Counted from the stretch's first letter, positions 8,228 to 17,903 are shown. The stretch is 64,000 nucleotides of DNA from Kitasatospora sp. NBC_01250 (GCF_036226465.1 NZ_CP108476.1:3472001-3536000), one strand, 5' to 3'. Translations and numbers: made by a program. Notes: a model not told the origin generated them from the sequence alone.

Positions 8228-9877
8228 TCAGCGCCCGCGCAGCGTGCGGTACTTGGCGACCAGGGTCGCGCTGGAGCTGTCCAGGTGGTCGCCGCCCTCA
8301 CCGGTCAGCAGCACCGGCTCGATCTTCTTGGCGAGCACCTTGCCGAGCTCCACGCCCCACTGGTCGAAGGAGTCGATGTTCCAGATCGCACCCTGGACGA
8401 AGACCTTGTGCTCGTAGAGCGCGATCAGCTGGCCGAGCACCGAGGGGGTCAGCTCCTCGGCGAGGAAGACCGTGGTCGGGTGGTTGCCGCGGAAGGTGCG
8501 GTGCGCGACCTGGAACTCGGCCACGCCCTCGGCGCGGACCTCCTCGGCGGTCTTGCCGAAGGCGAAGGCCTGCGCCTGGGCGAAGAAGTTGGCCATCAGC
8601 AGGTCGTGCTGGGCGACCAGGCCGGGGGTCAGGTCGGCGACCGGCTTGGCGAAGCCGATGAGGTCGGCCGGGATCACCTTGGTGCCCTGGTGCAGCAGCT
8701 GGTAGTAGGCGTGCTGGCCGTTGGTGCCGGGGGTGCCCCAGACGACCGGGCCGGTGGTCCAGCCGACCGGGTTGCCGTCGCGCTGCACCGACTTGCCGTT
8801 GGACTCCATGTCCAGCTGCTGCAGGTAGGCGGTGAACTTGGAGAGGTAGTGCGAGTACGGCAGCACCGCGTGCGACTGGGCGTCGAAGAACTGGCCGTAC
8901 CAGATGCCGAGCAGGCCGAGCAGCAGCGGGACGTTCTCGGCCGCCGGGGCGGTGCGGAAGTGGTCGTCGACCAGGCGGAAGCCGTCCAGCATCTCCTGGA
9001 AGCGCTCCGGGCCGATCGCGATCATCAGCGACAGGCCGATCGCCGAGTCGTAGGAGTAGCGGCCACCGACCCAGTCCCAGAACTCGAACATGTTCTCGAC
9101 GTCGATGCCGAAGTCGGCCACGCCCTGGCCGTTGGTGGACAGTGCCACGAAGTGCTTGGCCACCGCCTCCTGGCCGGCACCCAGCTGCCCCAGCAGCCAG
9201 TCCCGGGCCGAGGTGGCGTTGGTGATCGTCTCGATCGTGGTGAAGGTCTTGGAGGCGACGATGAAGAGCGTCTCGGCGGCGTCCAGATCGCGCACCGCCT
9301 CGTGCAGGTCGGCGCCGTCGACGTTGGAGACGAAGCGGACGGTGAGGTCGCGCTGGGTGTAGGAGCGCAGCACCTCGTAGGCCATCGCGGGGCCGAGGTC
9401 GGAGCCGCCGATGCCGATGTTGACGACGTTCTTGATCCGCTTGCCGGTGTGGCCGGTCCAGGCGCCGCTGCGCACCCGGTCCGAGAAGGCGGCCATCTTG
9501 TCCAGGACGGCGTGCACCTCGGGCACCACGTTGACGCCGTCCGCCTCGACCACGGCGCCGCGCGGGGCGCGCAGCGCGGTGTGCAGCACGGCGCGGTCCT
9601 CGGTGACGTTGATCTTCTCGCCGCGGAACATCGCGTCCCGCAGGCCCGCCACGTCCATCGCCTCGGCCAGCTCGCGCAGCAGCTCCAGGGTCCGGTCGGT
9701 CACCAGGTGCTTGGAGTAGTCCAGGTACAGGTCGCCGACCTGCAGGGTGTAGCGGCTGCCGCGCTCGGGGTCGGCGGCGAACAGCTCACGCAGGTGCAGC
9801 TCGCCGATCTCCTCCCGGTGCTTCCCGAGGGCGGCCCACTGCGGGGTACGGTCCAGGGGGGTTCGGCCGTCGGCCAT
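8228..9877 (-). CDS. pgi: Glucose-6-phosphate isomerase
   Basis: 549 aa from the ATG at 9877, preceded by GAGGAGAAACC; a longer in-frame ORF to 9949 is unlikely. It interconverts glucose 6-phosphate and fructose 6-phosphate in the cytoplasm. Family signatures are clear: the phosphate-binding G-I-G-G-S-D-L-G-P block (about residue 155), S-K-T-F-T-T-I-E-T (about 210), the G-G-R-Y-S region with catalytic residues (about 270), the S-H-A-V-L-P-Y motif and a C-terminal Q-W-G-V-E-L-G-K helix. Length is normal for the long bacterial/eukaryotic form. It stands alone, away from zwf/tal/tkt genes that often accompany pgi in streptomycetes, so it may be a second isomerase copy; that is inference. Confidence 0.96.
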   Translation of the reverse strand: MADGRTPLDRTPQWAALGKHREEIGELHLRELFAADPERGSRYTLQVGDLYLDYSKHLVTDRTLELLRELAEAMDVAGLRDAMFRGEKINVTEDRAVLHTALRAPRGAVVEADGVNVVPEVHAVLDKMAAFSDRVRSGAWTGHTGKRIKNVVNIGIGGSDLGPAMAYEVLRSYTQRDLTVRFVSNVDGADLHEAVRDLDAAETLFIVASKTFTTIETITNATSARDWLLGQLGAGQEAVAKHFVALSTNGQGVADFGIDVENMFEFWDWVGGRYSYDSAIGLSLMIAIGPERFQEMLDGFRLVDDHFRTAPAAENVPLLLGLLGIWYGQFFDAQSHAVLPYSHYLSKFTAYLQQLDMESNGKSVQRDGNPVGWTTGPVVWGTPGTNGQHAYYQLLHQGTKVIPADLIGFAKPVADLTPGLVAQHDLLMANFFAQAQAFAFGKTAEEVRAEGVAEFQVAHRTFRGNHPTTVFLAEELTPSVLGQLIALYEHKVFVQGAIWNIDSFDQWGVELGKVLAKKIEPVLLTGEGGDHLDSSSATLVAKYRTLRGR

Positions 9878-9974
9878 CGGTTTCTCCTCGGTCTCTGCGC
9901 CGCATGTCGTCAGTCGGGGACAGCCTACGGAACAGTCAGGGCTGCTCACGCCACCCGCACCTGACGCAGTGCCG

Positions 9975-11555
9975 TCATTTCCGGTCCGAGCGCAGGTCCA
10001 GACCGCGCAGCACCTGGTCGACCAGCTCCGGGTCCGCGCCCGGCTCGCCGCGCGCGAGCAGCACCTCGCGGCGCGAGGCGGCCAGCAACTCCTGCTCCAC
10101 CTCGCGCAGTTTGCGCAGCCGCGAGACCCGCTGCCGGGCCTCGGCCGCCTCGTCCTCCTCGTACTGCTCCGGGCAGAGCCGCTTCAGCCGGTCGTGCTGG
10201 CGTTCCCGGAGCTTCTCCACGAGTTCGATCGGCAGTTGGTCCGCCTCCTCCAGTTCGGCCAGCCGCGCCAGCGCCGCGTGGGCCGCCCGGCCCCACAGCC
10301 GCCGCTGCTCCTGCTCGCGCAGGTCGAGGTGCGGGTCGATGCCGAGCCGCCGGACCAGCCAGGGCAGCGAGAGCCCCTGCACCAGCAGGGTGAAGAGCAC
10401 CACGCTGAACGCCGTGAAGACGATCCGGCCGCGCCCGGGGAAGTCGTGGCCGCCGTGCGTGGTGAACGGGATGGCCAGCGCGAGCGCCACGGTGGCCACC
10501 CCGCGCATGCCCGACCACCAGAGCACCACGGTCTCGCGCCAGCTGATCGGGGTGTCCTCCTCGCCGCGGCTGAGCCGTCGGGAGAGCCAGGCGGCCGGCA
10601 GCAGCCAGATCAGGCGGACCAGCACCACCACGGCGATCACCAGCGCCGCGTCACCGAGCATCGAGTGCCAGCCGGCTCCGGCGTCCTTGAGCACGGTGGC
10701 CAGTTCCAGGCCGATCAGGCCGAAGGCGACACCGGTGATCAGGGTCTCCACGATGTCCCAGAAGGCGCCGCCCACCAGCCGGTAGGAGACGTCGGCGGCG
10801 TCCGCCGCCCGGTCGGCCAGGTAGAGACCGACCACCACGACGGCCAGCACGCCCGAGCCCTCGATCTCCTCGGCCAGGGTGTAGGCGGCGAACGGCACCA
10901 GCAGGTTGAGTGCCACCTGCTGGGTGGGGTCGTCGAGCAGCGAGCCGATCTTCGTGGCCAGCCAGCCGACCACGCCGCCGACCAGCACGGCCACCACCGC
11001 CGACAGCACGAAGCGCAGCAGCGCGTGCGGCACCGAGAAGTCGCCGTCCACCACCGCCTCGACGGCCAGCGCATAGACCACGATCGCGGTCACGTCGTTG
11101 AACAGCCCCTCGCTCTCCAGGACCGACACCAGCCGCCGGGGCAGGCCGACGCTGCCGGCCACCGCCACCGCGGCCACCGGGTCGGGCGGCGAGACCAGGG
11201 CGCCCAGCGCCACCGCGGCGGCCACCGGCAGCGCGGGCGCCAGCTGGTGGAAGGCCGCGGCGACCGCGGTGGTGGTGACCACCACCAGGGCGACGGCCAG
11301 CAGCAGGATCGAGCGCAGATTGGCCCGGAAGTAGGCGAGCGAGGCGCGCCGGGCCACCGCGAAGATCAGCGGCGGCAGCACCAGCGGCAGGATCAGGTCG
11401 GGGTCGACCGCGACGTTGGGGATCTGCGGGACCAGCGCCATCACCAGGCCGAGCACCGTCATCAGCACCGGCTGCGGAACGCCGGTGCGGCGGCCCAGCG
11501 GCATGGTGACCACGGAGGCGAGCAGCACCAGGAAGAGCAGGGACAGCTGGGCCAC
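9975..11555 (-). CDS. Na+/H+ antiporter, CPA1/NhaP type
   Basis: 526 aa from the GTG at 11555, with GGAGAGG 8 bp upstream; the ORF could reach 11600. About 12 transmembrane segments fill residues 1-400. The S-P-P-D-P-V-A-A pair and the [10 protein letters not shown] motif are the ion-binding signature of CPA1 sodium/proton antiporters, and W-S-G-M-R-G-V is the second conserved block. A charged cytoplasmic tail of about 120 residues with coiled-coil character ([11 protein letters not shown]) resembles regulatory tails of the YjcE/NhaP group. The expected job is Na+ export and pH homeostasis at the plasma membrane. It is a single-gene unit. Confidence 0.9.
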   Translation of the reverse strand: MAQLSLLFLVLLASVVTMPLGRRTGVPQPVLMTVLGLVMALVPQIPNVAVDPDLILPLVLPPLIFAVARRASLAYFRANLRSILLLAVALVVVTTTAVAAAFHQLAPALPVAAAVALGALVSPPDPVAAVAVAGSVGLPRRLVSVLESEGLFNDVTAIVVYALAVEAVVDGDFSVPHALLRFVLSAVVAVLVGGVVGWLATKIGSLLDDPTQQVALNLLVPFAAYTLAEEIEGSGVLAVVVVGLYLADRAADAADVSYRLVGGAFWDIVETLITGVAFGLIGLELATVLKDAGAGWHSMLGDAALVIAVVVLVRLIWLLPAAWLSRRLSRGEEDTPISWRETVVLWWSGMRGVATVALALAIPFTTHGGHDFPGRGRIVFTAFSVVLFTLLVQGLSLPWLVRRLGIDPHLDLREQEQRRLWGRAAHAALARLAELEEADQLPIELVEKLRERQHDRLKRLCPEQYEEDEAAEARQRVSRLRKLREVEQELLAASRREVLLARGEPGADPELVDQVLRGLDLRSDRK

Positions 11556-11666
11556 GCGCGGATCCTCTCCTATCGGACAGGGAGAGTGTAGATATGACAA
11601 ACCGACGCGACCTGCCCCGCCGCGCCGACGGGGGGCCGGCGCCCGGGGCCGCCCGGGGCCGGTGGC

Positions 11667-11700
11667 CGATTCGGAGAATCGGCTGCTGACCAGGTAATGT
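11667..11700 (+). promoter_or_regulatory. Promoter of tRNA-Lys copy 2 with inverted repeat
   Basis: The -10 is TAATGT (11695-11700), 15 bp before the tRNA, and TTCGGA at 11670 with 19 bp spacing is the likely -35. A perfect inverted repeat CCGATTC-GGA-GAATCGG (11667-11683) overlaps the -35 region, unlike at the other three copies. It may be a protein-binding site or a coincidence. Confidence 0.45.
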
Positions 11701-11715
11701 TCTCTTCGTCAGCAG

Positions 11716-11789
11716 GCGCCGCTAGCTCAGTTGGTTAGAGCAGCTGACTCTTAATCAGCGGGTCCGGGGTTCGAGTCCCTGGCGGCGCA
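11716..11789 (+). tRNA. tRNA-Lys (anticodon CTT), copy 2 of 4
   Basis: Same 74 bases as copy 1, with full cloverleaf and anticodon loop CTCTTAA. It diverges from the antiporter gene and is followed at once by a strong hairpin. Confidence 0.97.
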
Positions 11790-11798
11790 CCTGTCGGT

Positions 11799-11838
11799 AC
11801 TCAAGGCCTCTCTCGCTTCGGCGAGAGAGGCCTTGAGT
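11799..11838 (+). terminator. Terminator after tRNA-Lys copy 2
   Basis: Perfect 18-bp stem (ACTCAAGGCCTCTCTCGC and complement) with a TTCG tetraloop, starting 9 bp after the tRNA. Its sequence differs from the terminators of copies 1 and 3. Confidence 0.9.
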
Positions 11839-11888
11839 AGTTTCCGGCGCCCGGGCGCCCGGGCGCCCAGCATTCAAGCGACCGCCGC

Positions 11889-12533
11889 TCAGGCGCCCGG
11901 CGCGATCCCGACGCCGCCGATGCCCTCGGCCAGCATCCCGTAGGCCAGGCCGGCGTCCGCCACCGCGGCCGGGTAGGCCTCGGCCGCACTGCACCCCGCC
12001 GCGATCCGCTCGAAGTTCCGCCGGCCCAGCTCGTTGCGCACCGCCAGCAGGTGGAGTGCGGCCAGTCGTGCGCCGAGCGGGTCCGCGAAGACCGTCGCCA
12101 ACTCCTCGGCGAGCAGCTCGACATCGCCGGCGAGGTAGTGCAGGAGCCGGCTCTGCAGGCTCGCCGTGCCGTAGAGCAGCCGCTGGAAGGCCACCACGTC
12201 CGGATGATCGCTCAACCCGGTGGCCGGATCGTGCTCGCGCAGCCGGTCCAGGAAGTGCTCGTGCAGCGCCTGCACCGGGGTCTGCCCGGCCGGCCGGGCC
12301 CGCACCACCCGCGCCGCCTCGCCCTGGTGGTCGGCGAACCGGTCCAGGAGCAGGTCCTCCTTGCTGGGGAAGTACCGGAACAGGGTCGGCTTCGACACCT
12401 GCGCGGCCGCCGCCACGTCCACCACCGACACCTCGTCGAAGCCGCGCTCCAGGAAGAGCCGCAGGGCGGTGGCGGCGAGGTGCTCGCGGGTGCGCTGTTT
12501 CTTCTGCTCACGCAGGCCTGGCACGGGTTCCAT
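11889..12533 (-). CDS. TetR family transcriptional regulator
   Basis: 214 aa. The N-terminal helix-turn-helix is typical of TetR: A-T-A-L-R-L-F-L-E-R-G-F, then V-D-V-A-A-A-A-Q-V-S-K-P-T-L-F-R-Y-F-P-S-K-E about residues 22-60. The remaining about 150 residues form the helical ligand and dimer domain, whose ligand is unknown. A near-perfect palindrome lies 26 bp upstream of the start, so autorepression is likely. The only gene on the other side is the SLOG-like ORF at 12685, which may be a second target. Confidence 0.9.
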   Translation of the reverse strand: MEPVPGLREQKKQRTREHLAATALRLFLERGFDEVSVVDVAAAAQVSKPTLFRYFPSKEDLLLDRFADHQGEAARVVRARPAGQTPVQALHEHFLDRLREHDPATGLSDHPDVVAFQRLLYGTASLQSRLLHYLAGDVELLAEELATVFADPLGARLAALHLLAVRNELGRRNFERIAAGCSAAEAYPAAVADAGLAYGMLAEGIGGVGIAPGA

Positions 12534-12559
12534 GCGAGCACCCTAGCAGGCACTGCGAT

Positions 12560-12583
12560 ACCGAGTTACGTTTGTGACTCGGT
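12560..12583. promoter_or_regulatory. Putative TetR operator
   Basis: ACCGAGTTAC-GTTT-GTGACTCGGT is an inverted repeat with 10-bp arms and one mismatch. It sits 27-50 bp upstream of the tetR start and about 100 bp upstream of the divergent 12685 gene, the usual place of a TetR-family operator. The assignment is inference from position and symmetry. Confidence 0.55.
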
Positions 12584-12684
12584 GATGTTTTTCCGGAGCG
12601 CCGGCACCAGGGCACCCCGCCGACCCGGCGGAGCCGCCAGGGCTATTCTGGGCGGCGGCACGGCCCTGACCGAAGGGCACGAGA

Positions 12685-13134
12685 ATGCGCGTCGGAATCA
12701 CCGGGTACCAAGGGCTCTCCGACCTGACCGAGTTGCTGGTGCGCGGCGAGCTGTGGCGCCTGGTGACCGCTTACGGACCGTACGAACTGGTCGGCGTCAC
12801 CGCGCTGCGCCCCGGCCCCGAGACCTGGTTCGCCGGGGCGGTGCGCGAGCACGGCGGCAAGGTGGAGATCATCCTGCCGGCCGGCGCCGGGCCGCTGCCG
12901 GACACCCGGCTCGCCCGCGAGGCGACCGCCGTGCACCGGCTGGCGCCGGTCGCGGCCGGCGGACTCGGGGACGACCTCGGCCGGGCCCTGGTCGGCATGG
13001 TGGACGAGCTGATCGCGGTCTGGGACGGCACCCCCGGCGGCGAGCCCGCCGAGATCGCGGGGCTGACCCGCCGGGCCGGGCTCTGGGTGCACGAGGTGTG
13101 GCCGACCGGCAGCGAGCGGCCCGGCCAGGGCTGA
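12685..13134 (+). CDS. SLOG/Rossmann-like protein of unknown function
   Basis: 149 aa. It opens with M-R-V-G-I-T-G-Y-Q-G-L and continues as an alternating beta/alpha protein, with V-G-V-T-A-L, V-E-I-I-L-P-A and the late strand D-E-L-I-A-V-W-D-G. The G-I-T-G-x-x-G-L start and the VWDG strand resemble SLOG superfamily proteins (DprA/LOG/TIR-associated Rossmann folds that bind nucleotides or nucleotide-derived ligands). A conserved PGGxGTxxE motif is absent, so it is not a LOG phosphoribohydrolase. The role is unknown. No effector gene is adjacent; the divergent neighbour is a TetR regulator. Confidence 0.55.
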   Translation: MRVGITGYQGLSDLTELLVRGELWRLVTAYGPYELVGVTALRPGPETWFAGAVREHGGKVEIILPAGAGPLPDTRLAREATAVHRLAPVAAGGLGDDLGRALVGMVDELIAVWDGTPGGEPAEIAGLTRRAGLWVHEVWPTGSERPGQG

Positions 13135-13520
13135 TCAGGCCGCCTGCAGCCAGCTCACCGGGGAGCGGTAGGCCAGGTGCGGGGCCGGCCGGAGCATCGG
13201 CCGCGCGGGCGGCGCCGCGGCGGCGGCGTTCGCAGCGGCGCGGGTGAGCAGGACGGCGGTGAGGGCGGCGAGCTCCTCGTCGGACTGGTCGGCGTGCTTG
13301 GTGCGGAGCATGGCCAGGGCGTGGGCGAGGACGGCGCGGGTCTCGGCGGGGTCGATGACGTCGTCCACCAGGCTGCGTTCGACCGCGTAGTACGGGTGCA
13401 TCAGCTCGCTGCCCGAGCATCACGGAGATCTGCGGGATCATCCCGGAGGCGCGGATGTTGCGCTGGAAGATGCCGCCGTAGCCGGCCGGCGCCGTGGCAC
13501 CCTCCCCGGTCCGGGCCCCG
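13135..13520 (-). pseudogene. Remnant of acyl-CoA carboxylase carboxyltransferase subunit (accD/pccB type)
   Basis: Two pieces of one biotin-dependent carboxyltransferase gene survive. At about 13422-13520 (minus strand) the translation gives G-Y-G-G-I-F-Q-R-N-I-R-A-S-G-M-I-P-Q-I-S-V-M-L-G, matching the conserved N-terminal core of propionyl/acetyl-CoA carboxylase beta chains. At 13135-13401, in another frame, an 88-aa ORF gives M-H-P-Y-Y-A-V-E-R-S-L-V-D-D-V-I-D-P-A-E-T-R, the normal C-terminus of the same family. Several hundred residues that belong between them are missing, and the frames do not join. It is a deletion-derived pseudogene. The 88-aa ORF could be called as a gene but would lack the active site. 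Confidence 0.8.
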
Positions 13521-13561
13521 GCGCGGGCAGCCCCGGATACTGACCGGATGGAGAACGCGGC

Positions 13562-14548
13562 ATGAGGGTCCTGGTCACCGGCGGGGCCGGTTTCATCGGT
13601 TCGCACTACGTGCGCACCCTGCTGGCGGGTGGCTACCCGGGCACCCCGGACGCCCGGGTCACCGTGCTGGACAAGCTGACCTACGCGGGCAACCGGGACA
13701 ACCTGCCCCACGGGGAGCGGCGGCTGGACTTCGTGCCGGGCGACGTCAACGACCTCGACCTGCTGCTCCAGCTGCTGCCCGGCCATGACGCGGTGGTGCA
13801 CTTCGCGGCCGAGTCGCACGTGGACCGCTCGCTGGAGTCGGCCGCGGAGTTCGTGCGCACCAACGTCGGCGGCACCCAGAACGTCCTGGAGGCCGCCCTG
13901 CGAACCGGCGTCGGGCGGGTAGTGCACGTTTCCACCGACGAGGTGTACGGCTCGATCGACCAGGGCTCCTGGACCGAGGACTCGCCGCTGCTGCCCAACT
14001 CCCCCTACGCCGCCTCCAAGGCCGGCTCGGACCTGATCGCCCGCTCCTTCTGGCGCACCCACGGGATCGACCTGTCGATCACCCGCTGTTCCAACAACTA
14101 CGGGCCCTACCAGCACCCGGAGAAGCTGATCCCGCTCTTCGTCACCAACCTGCTGGCGGGCGAGCAGGTCCCGCTCTACGGCGAGGGCCGCAACGTGCGC
14201 GAGTGGCTGCACGTGGACGACCACTGCCGGGCGATCCAGCTCGTCCTGACCCACGGCCGCGCCGGCGAGGTCTACAACGTGGGCAGCGGAACCGAGTTGA
14301 CCAACCTCCAGGTCACCGAGCAGCTGCTGGAGCTGCTCGGCGCCGACCAGGGCGCGATCCGGCGGGTGGCCGACCGCAAGGGCCACGACCTGCGCTACTC
14401 GCTGGATGCGACGAAGATCCGCGAGCAGCTGGGCTGGGCACCGCGGATCGACTTCGCCGAGGGCCTGGCGCAGACCGCGGCCTGGTACCGGGAGAACCGG
14501 GCCTGGTGGCAGGCGGCCCTGCAGCGCGCTCGGCGGAGCGCCACCTGA
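13562..14548 (+). CDS. rfbB: dTDP-glucose 4,6-dehydratase
   Basis: 328 aa, normal length. Extended SDR fold: N-terminal NAD motif V-T-G-G-A-G-F-I-G-S, D-K-L-T-Y-A-G-N after the second strand, H-F-A-A-E-S-H-V-D-R-S, the family active-site signature S-T-D-E-V-Y-G, and catalytic Tyr149 with Lys153 in P-Y-A-A-S-K. R-C-S-N-N-Y-G-P-Y-Q-H-P-E-K-L-I-P is diagnostic of RmlB-type enzymes. It makes dTDP-4-keto-6-deoxyglucose, the common precursor of dTDP-rhamnose and many deoxysugars. It is isolated from other rml genes here and 45 kb from the deoxysugar-type genes at the right end, so its pathway partner is uncertain. Confidence 0.93.
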   Translation: MRVLVTGGAGFIGSHYVRTLLAGGYPGTPDARVTVLDKLTYAGNRDNLPHGERRLDFVPGDVNDLDLLLQLLPGHDAVVHFAAESHVDRSLESAAEFVRTNVGGTQNVLEAALRTGVGRVVHVSTDEVYGSIDQGSWTEDSPLLPNSPYAASKAGSDLIARSFWRTHGIDLSITRCSNNYGPYQHPEKLIPLFVTNLLAGEQVPLYGEGRNVREWLHVDDHCRAIQLVLTHGRAGEVYNVGSGTELTNLQVTEQLLELLGADQGAIRRVADRKGHDLRYSLDATKIREQLGWAPRIDFAEGLAQTAAWYRENRAWWQAALQRARRSAT

Positions 14549-14597
14549 CCGGCCGCGCGTCCGCTTCCGGTTGCCGCGCCCCCGGCACCGCCGAACC

Positions 14598-17500
14598 ATG
14601 GGAGAGATGAGCGAGAAGCCCGGATACCTGCGCCACCCGCACCTGGGCGGCAACCTGCTGACCCTGACCGCCGAGGACGACGTCTGGCTCGCCCCGCTCG
14701 ATCCCGACGGCTCGTGCGGCCGCGCCTGGCGGGTCAGCTGCGACCGCACCCGGGTCAGCCACCCCCGGCTCTCCCCCGACGGGCGCACCATCGCCTGGAC
14801 CAGCTGGGCCGCGCTCACCCCCGAGGTGTGGACGGCCCCGACCGACGGCGGCGAGTCGGTGCGGCTGTCCTACTTCGGCAGCCAGGACACCCGGGTGCGC
14901 GGCTGGCTGCCGAGCGGCGAGGTGCTCGCGGTCACCTCGTACCACGAGCCGTTCGCCCACTACACCTGGGCCCGCGCGCTGCCGCCGGACGGTGCGCCGG
15001 GCCGCCGGCTGCCCTTCGGCCCGGTGCGCGACGCCCACCTGACCGCCGACCACACCCTGCTGCTGACCGGCGCCGCCCCGCACGAGCCCGCCGCCTGGAA
15101 GCGCTACCGGGGCGGCGCCACCGGGCGCCTGTGGCTGGACGGCGAGCAGCTGCTGCCCGAGCTGCCCGGGCACCTCTCCTCGCCGATGCTGGTCGGCGAC
15201 CGGGTGGCCTTCCTCAGCGACCACGAGGGCATCGCCAACCTCTACTCCTGCCGCCCGGACGCCACCGACCTGCGCCGGCACACCGACCACGCCACCTTCT
15301 ACGCGCGCGAGGCCGCCACCGACGGCCACCGGGTGGTCTACCAGCACGCCGGCGACCTGTGGCTGCTGGACGGCCTGGACGCCCCCGCCCCGCGCCGCCT
15401 GGTCGTCCGCCTCGGCGGCGCCCGCACCGGGCGCCGCCCGTACCAGGTGAACGCCGCCCGCCACCTCAACGACCTGGTCTGCGACAGCACCGGACGGGCC
15501 GGGGTGGTCGGGGTGCGCGGCAGCCTGTACTGGCTCACCCACCGCGACGGCCCGACCCGGGCACTGGCCGACACGCCCGGCGTGCGGGCCCGGCTGCCCG
15601 CCGTGCTCGGCCGCACCGGCCAGATCGCCTGGGTCACCGACGCCGAGGGCGAGGACGCGATCGAACTGGCCGCGCTGCCCGGCAGCCAGAGCCAGCCGCC
15701 CGCGCGCCGGATAGCCGCCGGAAGCCTGGGCCGGGTGCTGGAGCTGGTCGCGAGCCCGGACGGGCACAGCCTGGCGGTGGCCGCCGGGGACGGCCGGCTG
15801 CTGCTGGTGACCTGCGCCGACGGCGAGGTGCGCGAGCTGGCCAGGGCCGGCTACGGGCCGATCCGTGGCCTGGCCTTCTCCCCCGACTCGCGCTGGCTGG
15901 CCTGGTCGCAGCCGGTGGCCGGACGCTCGCTGCGCCGGATCAGGCTGCTGCGCCTGGACAGCGCGGAGGCCCTGCCGCTGGACGTCACCGACGGGCGGTT
16001 CGAGGACGAGCAGCCGGTCTTCACCCGGGACGGGCGCTACCTGGTCTTCCTCTCCTGGCGCGGCTTCGACCCGGTGCACGACGTGCACACCGGCGACCTC
16101 TCCTTCCCGCTGGGCTGCCGCCCCTACCTGGTGCCGCTGGCCGCCGACACGCCCTCGCCGTTCGCCGCCCCGGTGGGCGACGAGGCCGACCCGGCACCCG
16201 GCGACGGCAGCGTGCTGGTGGACGCCGAGGGCCTGGCCGAGCGCCTGGTGCCGTTCCCGGTGATCGCCTCCAAGTACTCCACCCCCGCGCCGGTGCGCGG
16301 CGGCCTGCTCTGGCTGCGCTGGCCGATCTCCGGCACCCTCGGCGAGACCTTCGCCAGCCCCACCGACATCTCCGGGCGCCCCGCGCTGGAGCACTTCGAC
16401 CTGGCCACCGCCACCCGCAGCACCGTGCAGGAGCAGGTGGACGGCTACGCGGTGGCCGGGGACGGCTCGGCGGTCTCCACCTTCGCCTCCGGGGTGCTCA
16501 AGCTGCTGCCGCTGGGCGCCGGCGGCGGCGCGGCCACCGTGGACCTGCGCCGGATCACCCACACCGTGCACCCGGGCCCCGAGTGGCAGCAGGCCTACCA
16601 CGAGGCGGCCCGGGTGGTCCGCGAGCAGTTCTGGGACCCGGCGCTGGGCGGCCTGGACTGGCCCGTGCTGGTCGCCCAGTACGAGCCGCTGGTGGAACGG
16701 ATCGCCTCCCCCGACGACTTCGCCGACCTGCTGCGCGAACTCCTCGGCGAGCTGGGCACCTCGCACGCCTACGTCACCCCGGCCCGGCGCGGCGAGGGGC
16801 CCGCCCCGGTGCAGCAGGCGCTCGGGCTGCTCGGCGCCGGGGTGCACCAGGAGCCGGACGGGCGCTGGCTGCTGGACCGGGTGCTGCTCGGCGAGTCCTC
16901 CGACCCGCGCGCCCGGGCCCCGCTGGCGGGCCACCAGGTGCGCGAGGGCGACGAGTTGGTGTCGATCGCGGGCCGCACCCCGGACCCGGTGCGCGGCCCG
17001 GCCCCGCTGCTGGCCGGGGCCGGCGGCAGCACCCTCGAAGTCGCCTTCCGGCGCGGCCCCGACGCGCCGGTGCGCCGGGTGGCGATCACCCCGCTGACCG
17101 ACGAACGGCCGCTGCGCTACCAGGACTGGGTGGCCAAACGCCGCGCCCTGGTCCGGGAGTTCAGCGACGGGCTCTGCGGCTACCTGCACATCCCGGACCT
17201 CGGCGGCTCCGGCTGGGCCCAGTTCAACCGCGACCTGCGCCGCGAACTCGACCGCCCCGCCGTGGTGCTGGACGTGCGCGGCAACGCCGGCGGCAACGTC
17301 TCCGAACTGGTCCTGGAGAAGCTCAGCCGCCGGGTGCTCGCCTGGGACCACACCCGCGGGCGCCGCCCGGCCCGCTGGCCGCGCGACGCGCCGCGCGGGC
17401 CGGTGGTGGCGCTGGCCGACGAGGCCACCAGCTCGGACGGGGACGTGATCATCGCCGCCGTCCAACTGCTCCGCCTCGGCCCGGTGGTGGGCCGCCGGAC

Positions 17501-17804
17501 CTGGGGCGGCGTGGTCGGCACCATCGGCCGGCACACCCTCGGCGACGGCACCCAGATCTCGGTGCCCGCCAACGCCTCCTGGTTCAGCGGCGGTTACGGC
17601 TTCGGCATGGAGAACCGGGGCGTCGAGCCGGACATCCCGGTGCTGCGCTCCCCCGCCGACTGGGCGACCGGGCACAACACCGAGCTGGCCGAGGCCGTCC
17701 GGGTCGCCCTGGAGCTGCTGCGCGCCCACCCGGCCGCCGCCCCGCCGCCGGCCGACACCCCGCACCCGGACCTGCGCCGGCCGCCGCTGCCGCCCCGGGG
17801 GTGA
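14598..17804 (+). CDS. Tricorn protease homologue
   Basis: 1068 aa from the ATG at 14598; an ATG at 14607 is an alternative. The first about 650 residues form two beta-propellers with repeated S-P-D-G and S-P-D-S-R-W turns. A helical segment, a PDZ domain (about 760-830) and a C-terminal serine-protease core follow. The catalytic set of tricorn is recognisable: Ser722-His723 (G-T-S-H-A-Y), nucleophile Ser946 (T-S-S-D-G-D) and Glu1005 (G-M-E-N-R-G). Tricorn assemblies are cytoplasmic and degrade oligopeptides released by the proteasome or Clp proteases. No signal peptide is seen. Streptomycetes often hold several such genes. Confidence 0.93.
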   Translation: MGEMSEKPGYLRHPHLGGNLLTLTAEDDVWLAPLDPDGSCGRAWRVSCDRTRVSHPRLSPDGRTIAWTSWAALTPEVWTAPTDGGESVRLSYFGSQDTRVRGWLPSGEVLAVTSYHEPFAHYTWARALPPDGAPGRRLPFGPVRDAHLTADHTLLLTGAAPHEPAAWKRYRGGATGRLWLDGEQLLPELPGHLSSPMLVGDRVAFLSDHEGIANLYSCRPDATDLRRHTDHATFYAREAATDGHRVVYQHAGDLWLLDGLDAPAPRRLVVRLGGARTGRRPYQVNAARHLNDLVCDSTGRAGVVGVRGSLYWLTHRDGPTRALADTPGVRARLPAVLGRTGQIAWVTDAEGEDAIELAALPGSQSQPPARRIAAGSLGRVLELVASPDGHSLAVAAGDGRLLLVTCADGEVRELARAGYGPIRGLAFSPDSRWLAWSQPVAGRSLRRIRLLRLDSAEALPLDVTDGRFEDEQPVFTRDGRYLVFLSWRGFDPVHDVHTGDLSFPLGCRPYLVPLAADTPSPFAAPVGDEADPAPGDGSVLVDAEGLAERLVPFPVIASKYSTPAPVRGGLLWLRWPISGTLGETFASPTDISGRPALEHFDLATATRSTVQEQVDGYAVAGDGSAVSTFASGVLKLLPLGAGGGAATVDLRRITHTVHPGPEWQQAYHEAARVVREQFWDPALGGLDWPVLVAQYEPLVERIASPDDFADLLRELLGELGTSHAYVTPARRGEGPAPVQQALGLLGAGVHQEPDGRWLLDRVLLGESSDPRARAPLAGHQVREGDELVSIAGRTPDPVRGPAPLLAGAGGSTLEVAFRRGPDAPVRRVAITPLTDERPLRYQDWVAKRRALVREFSDGLCGYLHIPDLGGSGWAQFNRDLRRELDRPAVVLDVRGNAGGNVSELVLEKLSRRVLAWDHTRGRRPARWPRDAPRGPVVALADEATSSDGDVIIAAVQLLRLGPVVGRRTWGGVVGTIGRHTLGDGTQISVPANASWFSGGYGFGMENRGVEPDIPVLRSPADWATGHNTELAEAVRVALELLRAHPAAAPPPADTPHPDLRRPPLPPRG

Positions 17805-17816
17805 GCGGGTCGGCAC

Positions 17817-17859
17817 AGCGGGCGGGGCGCATCCGGTCCTCGGATGCGCCCCGCCCGCT
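17817..17859. terminator. Hairpin terminator after tricorn gene
   Basis: Perfect 19-bp inverted repeat beginning AGCGGGCGGGGCGCATCCG with loop GTCCT, 13 bp after the stop codon. It lies between convergent genes and can serve both. Confidence 0.85.
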
Positions 17860-17903
17860 CTGCTTCGGTCTGCTCTGCTTCGGCCTGCTCTGCTTCGGCC
17901 TGC
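17859..17903. repeat. Three tandem 15-bp repeats
   Basis: TCTGCTTCGG(T/C)CTGC occurs three times head to tail directly after the terminator hairpin. The unit differs at one base in the first copy. It is non-coding and probably slippage-derived. Confidence 0.85.

Noticed and set aside
13135..13401. Functional 88-aa gene
   Set aside because: It equals the C-terminal end of an acyl-CoA carboxylase subunit and lacks the catalytic part; called as pseudogene.
14313..17816. 1167-aa antisense ORF opposite the tricorn gene
   Set aside because: Gly/Ala/Arg/Val-rich shadow reading caused by high GC at third positions; the plus-strand frame has full tricorn motifs.
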